From contig JAQYVV010000009.1 in the NCBI GenBank assembly GCA_030145275.1, forward strand, positions 1 to 64,000: DNA of 64,000 nt. Direction: 5' to 3'. This document shows, piece by piece, positions 1-8,032 of the stretch. How positions within the stretch are numbered: position 1 is the first letter of the stretch; the number at the start of each line of letters is the position of its first letter. Both the position numbers and the translations under genes were made by a program. Source of the DNA: Desulfurivibrionaceae bacterium. GTDB lineage: Bacteria > Desulfobacterota > Desulfobulbia > Desulfobulbales > VMSU01. A model generated the notes under the pieces. The model saw only the letters and a list, made by a program, of their open reading frames with translations. It was not told the origin of the DNA and searched no databases.

Positions 1-41
1 AGACTCCGAGGGGGTACTGAACTGAGTGACTGTAATTCAGC
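1..41. repeat. Partial family A palindromic element (one end)
   Basis: The first bases (AGACTCCGAG, then GTACTGAAC and GTAATTCAG-like text) resemble the right end of the family A elements at 2311-2495 and 56550-56766. The window edge cuts the element, so only a weak partial match is visible. Confidence 0.35.
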
Positions 42-50
42 GCTAAGGCA

Positions 51-590
51 CTAAAACTCGATCCCTTTCTGAGCCTTTATCCCCTCTTTGTACGGATGTT
101 TGATTTGTTTCATTTCCGTAACCAGGTCTGCAGCATCAATAAGACCTGAACTTGCACCACGCCCGGTAATTACAAGATGAACCGCCGCTGGTTTTTTTCG
201 AATCAGCTCAAGGAGTGAATCTTCTGGTATGATCTGGTAGCTGATGAGATATGTCAGTTCATCAAGAACAACCAGATCATAAGAGCCACTCATAACTTTC
301 TGCTCGGCTAGCTTCCATGCCTCTCGCCCTTTTGCAATTATCTCTATTTTATCCTCACTGAGCCAAGTAAAACCAGTACCCATTGTGTGAAATTCTATTA
401 AATCCAGCCCCCTCAGCAACTTGGCCTCGCCAGTCAGCCACTTGCCTTTTATAAATTGGATAAAACAAACCTTAAAACCATTTCCAGCCGCCCGTATTGC
501 TTGGCCAATAGCACTCGTGGTCTTACCCTTACCATCTCCGGTATTTACGATGACAAGACCTACAAAGGTATTTTTTTTTTCAATGTCCAT
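51..590 (-). CDS. cobO: Cob(I)yrinic acid a,c-diamide adenosyltransferase (CobO/BtuR family)
   Basis: A 179-residue protein of the CobO/CobA (BtuR) family, which transfers the adenosyl group of ATP to the cobalt of reduced corrinoids in the cytoplasm, a late step of coenzyme B12 synthesis or salvage. A P-loop (NTGDGKGKTT, about residues 16-25) lies near the N-terminus, followed by FIQFIKG and the Walker-B-like LVVLDELTY (about 106-114). A late ITGRGA motif is also typical of this family. Length matches the usual 170-200 residues. The gene lies 30 bp downstream of the TPR protein on the same strand and may be co-transcribed. No other cobalamin gene or B12 riboswitch is visible nearby. The family is clear; whether the role is de novo synthesis or salvage is not decided by sequence. 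Confidence 0.9.
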   Translation of the reverse strand: MDIEKKNTFVGLVIVNTGDGKGKTTSAIGQAIRAAGNGFKVCFIQFIKGKWLTGEAKLLRGLDLIEFHTMGTGFTWLSEDKIEIIAKGREAWKLAEQKVMSGSYDLVVLDELTYLISYQIIPEDSLLELIRKKPAAVHLVITGRGASSGLIDAADLVTEMKQIKHPYKEGIKAQKGIEF

Positions 591-620
591 TATGATACGT
601 AAAAAGAATTTTCAAAAAAA

Positions 621-1241
621 CTACTGGCCTCCAGCCGCTGTCTGGGCCCGGGCATCCTCAATAACCTGGCTGATGGGAATGCCATTCCCGGTCTGAGCCA
701 TTGGATTTATCTTTAACAAATCTTCCCACGCAACTATGGCACCATTAACATCCCCAAGGTCATACATCAAGACAATGCCTTTGTTAAATCTGGACTGCTC
801 ATGGCGAGGAGCAAGGGCGCATGCCTTATCAAAAGAGGAGATAGCCTCCTGAAAGAGACCAACCTTTCTATACATAACACCAAGATCGGTCAGAACATTA
901 GGGTCGTTTGGACGTAGTTCCAAAGATTTAGTATAAGCCCGTATTGCCTTATTGGGTCTATTTGTATCAAAATAGACATGGCCAAGTTGGGTCCAAGCGT
1001 CTCCGTCTTGGGGATTGGCCGCAACTTTCTGTTCCAAATCCATAATTTGACTTGCCTGTTGGGCTGACAACCCGCCTCCCTGTCCCTGTGGTGTAGCGGA
1101 TGCCTGTTGACTTGGTGCCGTACTGTTCCCTGACTGAAAAGAGCTTATGACAATTCCTATCAAAACTCCAACCACCAGAGTTATCCCTATACCAATGTAC
1201 ATTGTCTCTTTCTTCACACCGTCGCTGTCTAACTTAGCCAT
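621..1241 (-). CDS. Membrane-anchored TPR protein
   Basis: The preferred start is the ATG at 1239-1241 (MAKLDSDG...), because GGAGG lies 8 bases before it; a GTG five codons earlier lacks such a site. The protein has about 206 residues. A single membrane segment follows a short charged N-terminus (IGIGITLVVGVLIGIVISSF). Next comes a Gln/Ala-rich linker and then at least three tetratricopeptide repeats, with typical phrases such as AWTQLGHVYFDTNRPNKAIR and VLTDLGVMYRKVGLFQEAI. The layout resembles CcmH/NrfG-type or Tol-Pal-type TPR proteins, which hold partner proteins at the membrane. No haem-maturation gene is nearby, so the partner is unknown. Confidence 0.8.
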   Translation of the reverse strand: MAKLDSDGVKKETMYIGIGITLVVGVLIGIVISSFQSGNSTAPSQQASATPQGQGGGLSAQQASQIMDLEQKVAANPQDGDAWTQLGHVYFDTNRPNKAIRAYTKSLELRPNDPNVLTDLGVMYRKVGLFQEAISSFDKACALAPRHEQSRFNKGIVLMYDLGDVNGAIVAWEDLLKINPMAQTGNGIPISQVIEDARAQTAAGGQ

Positions 1242-1385
1242 TACTGCTGCCTCCACTTTTACTTTTATTTATAACTAACCTTTATAATAGCATTTTTCTT
1301 GCGAAGTTCTAATTTCACTGTAGATTACAAATCTCAATATTATGTTCCTAGTACCGCATAAATCATAACCTGACGCATCTTACTT

Positions 1386-1511
1386 GTTAACTATTCAGCG
1401 TAGGCTGGAAATTACCCTTAACTCCAGACTGTAACTGTTCAGATGTGCTTCATATCGGAGTCTATGCTTACCTGGGCTTCGAAGCATACTTGTGCTATTC
1501 GAGAAGACCAG
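1386..1511 (+). repeat. Family A palindromic element, truncated copy
   Basis: The sequence begins GTTAACTATTCAGCGTAGG and is nearly identical to the left two thirds of the copy at 19727-19935, through ATATCGGAGTCT and GCTTCGAAGCATACTTG to GAGAAGACCAG. The right end is missing. The truncated element forms the leader of the lysE-like gene, whose start lies 24 bases further on. Confidence 0.8.
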
Positions 1512-1535
1512 AAAGGATAATTGTAAATACCAAAA

Positions 1536-2180
1536 ATGCTCAATCTTGCCACCATATTCTTTTCTTCTTTTATGGTCGCGTTTTCAGGGGCGATAATGCC
1601 TGGCCCACTGCTCACGGTTACCATAAGTGAAAGTGTCCGGCGGGGTTCCCATGCCGGCCCGATGTTGATACTGGGCCACGGCCTGCTGGAAATTGTGCTG
1701 ATCATGGCCTTGATAGCTGGTCTGGCCCCTTTTTTGAGCCGAACCGATGTGTTTATAGGCGTTTCTCTTGCTGGTGGAATCCTATTGTTGGGAATGGCCT
1801 GTTCAATGCTCAAGAACCTGCCCAAAATGCATCTGAACTTCGCTGTAAAATCTGAAAAAAAAAATAACCTCATTGCTGCCGGCATACTTTTTAGTCTAGC
1901 AAACCCATACTGGCTCATCTGGTGGGCATCCATAGGGCTTGGCTACATAACCCACTCCTTGCAACTCGGCCTTCCTGGTGTCCTCTCCTTTTTTTGCGGC
2001 CACATTTTAGCAGACCTTGCGTGGTACGCCGTGGTTTCAACGGTTGTCAGCAAGGGGCGCCGCTTCTGCAGCGATAGGGCATACCGATGGGTGATCGGTG
2101 TTTGTGCCGTGTTTCTGCTAATCTTTGCGGGTTATTTTCTGTACAGCGGAGTTATCCCGTTCATCAGACCCACGGCATAA
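1536..2180 (+). CDS. LysE/RhtB-family exporter
   Basis: A 214-residue integral membrane protein of the LysE (amino-acid exporter) superfamily. The N-terminal signature GAIMPGPLLTVTI after the first helix is diagnostic of the family. About six hydrophobic segments are visible, including a late SLANPYWLIWWASIG segment, which matches the NPKxxLFW-like region of these proteins. It should sit in the inner membrane and export an amino acid or related small molecule; the substrate cannot be read from sequence. It is one of few rightward genes here, and its leader is the truncated family A element, so its transcription may start in or near repeat DNA. No convincing Shine-Dalgarno sequence stands at the usual distance. 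Confidence 0.85.
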   Translation: MLNLATIFFSSFMVAFSGAIMPGPLLTVTISESVRRGSHAGPMLILGHGLLEIVLIMALIAGLAPFLSRTDVFIGVSLAGGILLLGMACSMLKNLPKMHLNFAVKSEKKNNLIAAGILFSLANPYWLIWWASIGLGYITHSLQLGLPGVLSFFCGHILADLAWYAVVSTVVSKGRRFCSDRAYRWVIGVCAVFLLIFAGYFLYSGVIPFIRPTA

Positions 2181-2310
2181 CTGCGTTTCTATACAGAGAT
2201 GACCAAGTGCCCAGGAATAAGAGAGTTTCCCTGAAGCCAGGGCGCTTAATTGACGGCTGAAAAAATAAAATAATAAAATTGGGATGGTGTTAGCTGGAAG
2301 TTAGAATTTC

Positions 2311-2495
2311 GTAACTATTCAGAGAGGGCAAGAAATTGCCCTTAACTCTGAAGCGTAAGTGTTCAGAAGTGCCTTATATTCGGAGTCTACGCTACCTGTT
2401 CATTTTAGACCTCGAAGCATACTTTTGTGTATGTGAGAGGGTTAAAATGGGCAGGTAGCGTAGACTCCGAATATGAGGTGCTACTGAATAGTTAC
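2311..2495. repeat. Family A palindromic element with 12-bp perfect terminal inverted repeats
   Basis: It starts GTAACTATTCAG (2311-2322) and ends with the exact reverse complement CTGAATAGTTAC (2484-2495). Inside is a longer palindrome whose arms carry ATTCGGAGTCTACGCTACCTG and its complement around an asymmetric centre. This 185-bp element occupies most of the gap between the lysE-like gene and bax-like gene (2181-2507). No transposase is encoded. Confidence 0.85.
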
Positions 2496-2507
2496 AGAAA
2501 TTCTTCA

Positions 2508-3554
2508 TTATAAAGAGGCCAAGATATAACTGTCAAAATGATGCAGACGATTATAGCTTATGATTTTCTGGAGATCAGCAACATATGCTTCTCTCTTTTC
2601 AGAGTAGTTCAGAAGTCCCTGGGAGAGGATAATAGGATCCGCTGTCTGCAGTCGTAAATCCCTTAAGTGCTCATATGCAGAAAGACGATTAATTGTCAGA
2701 ATATAGGCCCTTACCGATTCAATAATTGAGTCATAGGCGGCAACTTTGTGTTTTTTTCCTTCTTCCCTTCCCAGGGGAACAATACCTTTCCTACCCCAGG
2801 TCCACATGCCAAAAAGATTGTTACCAAGACTGGCAAAACGCGACGTTCCCCAGGAGGATTCAATGGCGCCTTGGGCCAGGATTAAACTCACAGGAACAAC
2901 ATCAACTCTTTTAAGAAGCTGGGCCGCATTAGTATTCCTGTATTTACTAGTCAGTTCGCCAACATGCTGCACCTCTTCAGGCAATAATCTTTTCTGCCAC
3001 GAAGTATCCCCGTCAGCAAAAGAAATCGTCTTCGGATCTTCAGCAAATTTTTCCAGAATGGCTTGGAGTTTTTCACGCTCTGTTCGAACCTCCTGGATCG
3101 CAACCATAACAACAGGGAGAAGGGAGTGAAAAAAAACTCTTTTTTTCGAATCAACGTCTAGCTCAACCAAATCGGAGGGAAAAGAATCAATGATAAGATG
3201 TGGTACTTCAATATTTAGCTTGCTGCTCCAAAGTCCAACCTGCTCCAACGCAGAGATAAGCTCACCACTGGAAAGAGGCGCAAGGCCAAGAACTGGACTT
3301 GGTAAAACTGTAGCGTTTTCAGAGACCAAGCTTTCAAGAGACATAGCATTATTGTTAGGCAAAGCATATGAGGAAGTAAGAACCTTATGATCCTCAACCA
3401 CACCATTTTTTGGGCTAACCCCGTTATCCATCTCATCCAAAGATATTGAACAGCCCACAACAAGGAGGCCCAAAAAAGAAAGGAGAGCAAATAAGCAGAT
3501 GGATCGACGGCTTAGGCTTAGTAAACTTACAATTATTTTTTCTTCAGATTTCAT
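2508..3554 (-). CDS. Bax-type glucosaminidase-domain lipoprotein
   Basis: A 348-residue protein with a lipoprotein signal: a basic N-terminus, then a hydrophobic stretch ending in the lipobox LLVVGCS (Cys at about residue 35). The C-terminal half matches the Bax / mannosyl-glycoprotein endo-beta-N-acetylglucosaminidase-like domain. It contains PVSLILAQGAIESSWGTSRF (a glutamate after LILAQGAI is the likely general acid), GNNLFGMWTW and a YxxVxAY-like SIIESVRAYILTINR. By family knowledge this domain cleaves glycan strands of peptidoglycan, probably from the outer or inner membrane face of the periplasm. The middle of the protein has no recognised domain. It is monocistronic, bounded by a family A element and a tRNA gene. 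Confidence 0.8.
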   Translation of the reverse strand: MKSEEKIIVSLLSLSRRSICLFALLSFLGLLVVGCSISLDEMDNGVSPKNGVVEDHKVLTSSYALPNNNAMSLESLVSENATVLPSPVLGLAPLSSGELISALEQVGLWSSKLNIEVPHLIIDSFPSDLVELDVDSKKRVFFHSLLPVVMVAIQEVRTEREKLQAILEKFAEDPKTISFADGDTSWQKRLLPEEVQHVGELTSKYRNTNAAQLLKRVDVVPVSLILAQGAIESSWGTSRFASLGNNLFGMWTWGRKGIVPLGREEGKKHKVAAYDSIIESVRAYILTINRLSAYEHLRDLRLQTADPIILSQGLLNYSEKREAYVADLQKIISYNRLHHFDSYILASL

Positions 3555-3765
3555 TTGTTACGTAGGTTCCAAATTTACACTATAATCTCATCCCACATAT
3601 GGCATAACAGAGAGAGGATATGATTGTTTTATTGTTTGCGACTATGTACCACAGAAACAAACAATTGTTCAAGAAAAACTCTCGCTCCCTGGAGGGCATA
3701 GCATATGATAAAATAAAGTATCTGCTTGATTTCCAGGTTTGGATTGCAATAAATCATGCAACGAC

Positions 3766-3804
3766 AAAAAAAAGCACCCATTTTATCTAAAAACAGGTGC
3801 TTTG
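3766..3804 (-). terminator. Intrinsic terminator downstream of tRNA-Arg
   Basis: Read on the minus strand, AAAGCACC and GGTGCTTT form a stem around an A/T-rich loop, followed by a run of eight T. It lies just after the 3' end of the leftward tRNA gene. Confidence 0.8.
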
Positions 3805-3808
3805 TATG

Positions 3809-3885
3809 TGGTACGCCAGGAGGGAGTCGAACCCCCGACATTCTGCTTAGAAGGCAGATGCTCTATCCAGCTGAGCTACTGGCGC
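3809..3885 (-). tRNA. tRNA-Arg (anticodon TCT)
   Basis: The minus strand reads GCGCCAG acceptor arm, D-arm GCTCAGCTGGATAGAGC, anticodon stem TCTGC/GCAGA with loop CTTCTAA (anticodon TCT), variable loop and TTCGACT T-loop within GGGGG/CCCTC. It ends CTGGCGT with an encoded ACCA tail. The fold is complete. The anticodon reads AGA (and AGG by wobble) arginine codons. Confidence 0.95.
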
Positions 3886-3931
3886 ATATTTTATATTTGT
3901 AGCAATAAATATTTAACAAGGAGAGAGTTAA

Positions 3932-4204
3932 TTACTTAACCGAATCAGCTAAAGTACTTCCCACCTTAAATTTGACAACGTTTTTAGCTGGGATATTGAT
4001 AGATGCACCTGTCTGGGGGTTTCTGCCAGCCCTGGCAGCACGGCTGTTAACGGAAAAAGTACCAAATCCAGTCAGGACAACAGATTCTCCACCTTTAAGA
4101 CAATCTTTAACTGCATCAACAAAACCTGCAACTGCCCGTTCAGAGGCTACCTGGGTCAAACTTGCTGATATAGCAATAGACTTAATTAATTCTGCCTTAT
4201 TCAT
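3932..4204 (-). CDS. hup: HU-family DNA-binding protein
   Basis: A 90-residue nucleoid protein of the HU/IHF family. It begins MNKAELI, as HU proteins do, and carries the GFGTFSV segment followed by the conserved arm RAARAGRNPQTGASINIPA, which inserts into the DNA minor groove. The family proline is present in the arm (NIPAKN). It acts as a homodimer or heterodimer that bends DNA. A strong ribosome site (AAAGGAG) lies 6 bases before the ATG. The gene stands alone between the fused cysK-cysS gene and tRNA-Arg. HU against IHF is decided in favour of HU by the arm sequence and lack of IHF-specific tails. Confidence 0.95.
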   Translation of the reverse strand: MNKAELIKSIAISASLTQVASERAVAGFVDAVKDCLKGGESVVLTGFGTFSVNSRAARAGRNPQTGASINIPAKNVVKFKVGSTLADSVK

Positions 4205-4443
4205 TTAAAGCTCCTTTAACCTTAACGAGGAATATTTATTAATATTATCCGGTCGGCAAGAAAATACATTTAGGGTATTTATTATAATTTTATGCAACTA
4301 CGTACCAGCATCTGGAGGCAATGTCAATATTATGAAGTCCTTTGCCTAATTTATTAAATCTTTAATTGAGGCCGTATTCTTGAATGTCGCTGATCAACGA
4401 GTTAATTAAACAAAGATAAAAATGAAACACAATTAGGGCGAAC

Positions 4444-6780
4444 TTAATCACTTTTTTTCTTTTTAACCTCTTTCCAAACTGGTCCCTTAGCTGAATCCAT
4501 CACCTCAATCCCCTGGCGGACTAACTCATCCCTCACACCATCGGCCTTTTCCCAGTCTCCTACCCCACGAGCTTTCTCTCTTTCGGCTACCAATCGATCG
4601 ATTTCAGGGGCTAATGGGCATTCTTGCAGACGCAAAACTTGGATAATATCATTAATCCTCCCTAAACTTTCAATAATATAATCCTTCTGTTCTCTATCTA
4701 GTTGACCTTTTTCTAATATAGGGTTGGTTTTTTTAACAAAATTAAATAGTGCCGCCATCGCTTTAGAGATGTTGAGATCATCATCCATTGCTGCAAAAAA
4801 GTTATCCTCCATTTCGGAGAGATATAGTGCTACTTTTGGATGCGGGAGTCCAAGGGGTAGACACATGATCTTTCGCGTAAAACCATTCAGCCTTTGAATA
4901 CTTTTTTGAGCGGCCTTAAGTTTTTTGATGGAAAAATGAATAGGCTTTCTATAATGACTGGTCATCAGAAGATATCGAATAGCCTTAGGAGAGTATCCAT
5001 CCTTAACTAGGTCCTTAAAATTTATAATATTATTAAGACCTTTATTCATTTTCTTGCCGTCCACTAACACAAGTTCGTTGTGGATCCAAAATTTGGCAAG
5101 GCGTTTACCGGTCAGGCATTCGGCAATGGCATTTTCATTTTCATGATGTGGGAAAATAAGATTTGTGCCGCTTGTATGAATATCCATGGTTTCGCCTAAA
5201 TAATGCAAGGTCATGGCAGCACATTCTATATGCCAACCAGGCCTGACATTGCCAAATTCAGAAGGGAAGAAAACCCCTTTTTTTAATTCTGCAAGTGTAG
5301 ACCTTTTAAGCAGGGTAAAATCAACAGGACTCTCTTTTTCATAGTCATCAAGATCAACAGTTTTCCCGACCATTATCTTGCTCAGGTCTACCTTCGAAAG
5401 GCTTCCATACCCTGGGTATTTTGAAATATCAAAATAGACAGAGCCATGTTTTTCGTAGGCATATCCCTTTTTAATGAGCTGCCCTGTGATATCAATCATA
5501 GCCTCAACATGTTCAGAGGCTTTTGGATATGCAGTAGCATCAAGAACACCAAGTGATGCCATATCCTTTTTGAATTCATCTATATAATAACCGGTAAACT
5601 CTTCTAAGGGTTGGCTAGCAGCCTCAGCTCCTTGAATTGTATTATCATCAAGGTCGGTAAAATTCATATAATAATGAACATTATAGCCCTTGCAGGTTAG
5701 AAGGCGATTGACAAGATCAGCAAAAACAAAACGGCGACAGTGATCGAGGTTGGCGTACTCATGTGCAGTTGGACCACAGGCATAAAAGGTAACTTTATCT
5801 TTGTTTATAGGAGTAAACACCTCTTTTTTTCGGGAAGCGGTGTTGTAGAAGCGAAGTTTTGGTTTTTTAGGTACTTGCAATTTTTGTTTACTGAAAAGAG
5901 GAGTACTGAGGTATTTTTCACCACCATCTGGGAAAATTACGACCACATAACCTTCTTTAATCTGTTTTGCCCGGGTAAGTGCGGCACAGAGGGCAGCACC
6001 TGAACTCATCCCGGCAAATATTCCCTCACGTGCGGCCAGCTGACGAGTCATTTCAAAGGCATCTTCATCTGGAATATTTATAATCTGATATGGCAATGTT
6101 TTATCAAAAATCCCAGGGCAGTAGGATTCCTTCATATTTTTAAGCCCTTGAATCTTATGACTATAAAAGGGTTCCATTGCGGTCACGCGGACTTCCGGGT
6201 GGTTATCAGCAAAATATCGGCACAACCCCATTACCGTTCCGGTTGTACCCATTGTAGCGACAACATCAGTAACCAGACCTTCTGTTTGTTCCCAAATTTC
6301 CGGCCCCGTGTTGTAATAATGGGCCTGCCAGTTTGCATCATTATTAAATTGGTCGGTTAAATAATAGAGATCGGGGTGTTGCCTGGCCATGGCATAGGCC
6401 TGTTCAATGGCACCATCTGTACTTCTTTTTGCGGGAGTCAGAAGAATTTCAGCACCATAGGCAAGCATAATTTGCCTTCGTTCTATACTTGCAGATTCAG
6501 GCATAACCAGTTGGCAACGATACCCTTTGACAGCACAGACCATCGCAAGACCGATACCAGTATTGCCGCTAGTAGCTTCAAGGACAATCTTATCAGGAGT
6601 GAGTTCACCACTTTTTTCCCCTGCTTCAACCATGGACAGGGCAATTCGTTCTTTTACTGAGCCAGCCGGATTAAACGTCTCCAATTTTGCAAAAATGGAG
6701 ACGTTCTTATATGGATTTAGTCGCTGTACCGGAACAATTGGAGTGTGACCAATTTTATCGAGGATATTATTTCGTTTCAT
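4444..6780 (-). CDS. Fused cysteine synthase / cysteinyl-tRNA synthetase-like protein
   Basis: A single 778-residue reading frame joins two enzymes. Residues 1-300 are a type II PLP cysteine synthase (CysK/CysM): PLP lysine K43 in NPAGSVKER, TSGNTGIGLA (70-79), phosphate loop GTTGTVMG (178-185) and GMSSGAAL (257-264). Residues from about 308 align with cysteinyl-tRNA synthetase: KLRFYNT, CGPT, NFTDLDDNTI, RPGWHIEC and FPHHENENA. The four zinc ligands appear intact (C335, C520, H545/546, E547). The two class I signatures are altered: HIGH is replaced by NLDH (344-347), keeping only the last His, and KMSKS by KMNKG (577-581), keeping both lysines. It may make cysteine from O-acetylserine and sulfide and hand it to the ligase domain. 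Whether the second domain charges tRNA is open. A terminator separates it from dsrP. Confidence 0.85.
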   Translation of the reverse strand: MKRNNILDKIGHTPIVPVQRLNPYKNVSIFAKLETFNPAGSVKERIALSMVEAGEKSGELTPDKIVLEATSGNTGIGLAMVCAVKGYRCQLVMPESASIERRQIMLAYGAEILLTPAKRSTDGAIEQAYAMARQHPDLYYLTDQFNNDANWQAHYYNTGPEIWEQTEGLVTDVVATMGTTGTVMGLCRYFADNHPEVRVTAMEPFYSHKIQGLKNMKESYCPGIFDKTLPYQIINIPDEDAFEMTRQLAAREGIFAGMSSGAALCAALTRAKQIKEGYVVVIFPDGGEKYLSTPLFSKQKLQVPKKPKLRFYNTASRKKEVFTPINKDKVTFYACGPTAHEYANLDHCRRFVFADLVNRLLTCKGYNVHYYMNFTDLDDNTIQGAEAASQPLEEFTGYYIDEFKKDMASLGVLDATAYPKASEHVEAMIDITGQLIKKGYAYEKHGSVYFDISKYPGYGSLSKVDLSKIMVGKTVDLDDYEKESPVDFTLLKRSTLAELKKGVFFPSEFGNVRPGWHIECAAMTLHYLGETMDIHTSGTNLIFPHHENENAIAECLTGKRLAKFWIHNELVLVDGKKMNKGLNNIINFKDLVKDGYSPKAIRYLLMTSHYRKPIHFSIKKLKAAQKSIQRLNGFTRKIMCLPLGLPHPKVALYLSEMEDNFFAAMDDDLNISKAMAALFNFVKKTNPILEKGQLDREQKDYIIESLGRINDIIQVLRLQECPLAPEIDRLVAEREKARGVGDWEKADGVRDELVRQGIEVMDSAKGPVWKEVKKKKSD

Positions 6781-6801
6781 TATCTTTTAGTACTGCCAGG
6801 C

Positions 6802-6845
6802 AAAAAAAAAAGCAAGCCTTCAATAGAATTGAAGGCTTGCTTTTT
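6802..6845. terminator. Strong bidirectional-type intrinsic terminator after dsrP
   Basis: AAGCAAGCCTTCAAT and its perfect complement pair around a 3-nt loop (AGA). A T tract follows on both strands. It lies 21 bases beyond the dsrP stop and so ends dsrMKJOP transcription before the cysteine synthase fusion gene. Confidence 0.9.
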
Positions 6846-6866
6846 AATTAAAATATATAGATGAAA

Positions 6867-8021
6867 TCAGGCTTTGTTTGCTTCCACCGAAAGAACTATC
6901 TTGTAGAGAATTGTCAGAATCAAGGCACCAGCAGCCCAAATTGCCGCAACGATTCCTAATTCTGGGATTGTTGGGTAATATTCGACAATTGCCCCAAGAG
7001 GGTTAGGTACAAAACCACCAAGAACAAAACCTAAGCCCTTGTCAATCAGCAGTGAGAGAAAAATCATGATGCACATGATCGGCAGAAGGGTGGTGTTTTG
7101 TTTGCATTTTGGAATTAGAAACATGATGGTTGCAACAATTCCGATGAAAGCTGAGAAACGCATGGGACCAACTAGATTGTCATACCCATGTGAACCAAAG
7201 AAAAGATAATCAAAAGTGTGCGTGTGTCCTGGCAGTTCACTATAATATGCTACAAAGAACTCTAGGCCTACGAAAAAGAAGTTTAGGATTGCGGCATAGG
7301 CTATAATTGTTGTCAATTTTTGAATTGCCTTTTCACCAGCATCAAAGTTTGCGACTTTTTTCATAATCAAGGCAACGAGCAGGAGAAGAGCAGGTCCCGC
7401 AGCAAAAGCTGAAGCTAAAAATCTAGGTGCAAGAATCGCAGTCAACCAAAAATGGCGCCCAGGAAGTCCGCAGTATAGCATAGCTGTTACTGTATGAATA
7501 GAAATAGCCCATGGAATGGATATCCAGATAAAGATTTTTATCCATTTTGGCGCCGGAGCATCTTTATAGTGAGAATGGAGGACAACCCAACCAACCAAGA
7601 CGTTTAGGAATAGATAGCCATTTAAAACAATCATGTCCCAAAAAAGCATGGAACTAGGAGTTGGATGTAGTAGTACGTTTAATGCCCTTAATGGTTGACC
7701 AAGATCAGCGATAATGAACATCAGGCACATGCAGATAGCTGCAATGGCCATAAATTCACCTAAAATGGTTATCTTACCAAATTCCTTAAAGTCATGGACA
7801 TAGTATGGCAGTACCAGCATAACACCACCTGCCGCGACACCGACCAGGAAGGTGAACTGAGAAATATATAAGCCCCAGGAGACATCACGGCTCATACCTG
7901 TTACACCTAGACCATTAAAATATTGGAACACATAAAATATCCCGCCGATGCTAATGACCCCCAGTAAAAATAGGATCCAGCCCCAATATGCATGTTTACC
8001 TTGTAGTGCTTTTTCTAGCAT
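6867..8021 (-). CDS. dsrP: DsrP, NrfD/PsrC-type membrane quinone-interacting subunit
   Basis: A 384-residue polytopic membrane protein of the NrfD/PsrC family with about ten helices. Typical phrases are SWGLYISQFTFLVGVAAGG in the second helical pair and an aromatic-rich FVAYYSELPGHTH loop. In sulfate reducers DsrP forms, with DsrO and DsrJ, the periplasm-facing module of DsrMKJOP and exchanges electrons with menaquinol. It is the last gene of the operon, 11 bp after dsrO, and is followed by a strong terminator. Length and gene order agree with other deltaproteobacterial dsrP genes. NrfD-like proteins occur in many complexes; the dsr context decides the name. Confidence 0.93.
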   Translation of the reverse strand: MLEKALQGKHAYWGWILFLLGVISIGGIFYVFQYFNGLGVTGMSRDVSWGLYISQFTFLVGVAAGGVMLVLPYYVHDFKEFGKITILGEFMAIAAICMCLMFIIADLGQPLRALNVLLHPTPSSMLFWDMIVLNGYLFLNVLVGWVVLHSHYKDAPAPKWIKIFIWISIPWAISIHTVTAMLYCGLPGRHFWLTAILAPRFLASAFAAGPALLLLVALIMKKVANFDAGEKAIQKLTTIIAYAAILNFFFVGLEFFVAYYSELPGHTHTFDYLFFGSHGYDNLVGPMRFSAFIGIVATIMFLIPKCKQNTTLLPIMCIMIFLSLLIDKGLGFVLGGFVPNPLGAIVEYYPTIPELGIVAAIWAAGALILTILYKIVLSVEANKA

Positions 8022-8032
8022 AGTTGTTCACC

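Noticed and set aside
1386-2495. CRISPR-like array from repeated similar sequence
   Set aside because: Copies are few, far apart and palindromic with inverted ends, not regularly spaced direct repeats with unique spacers; no cas gene is present.
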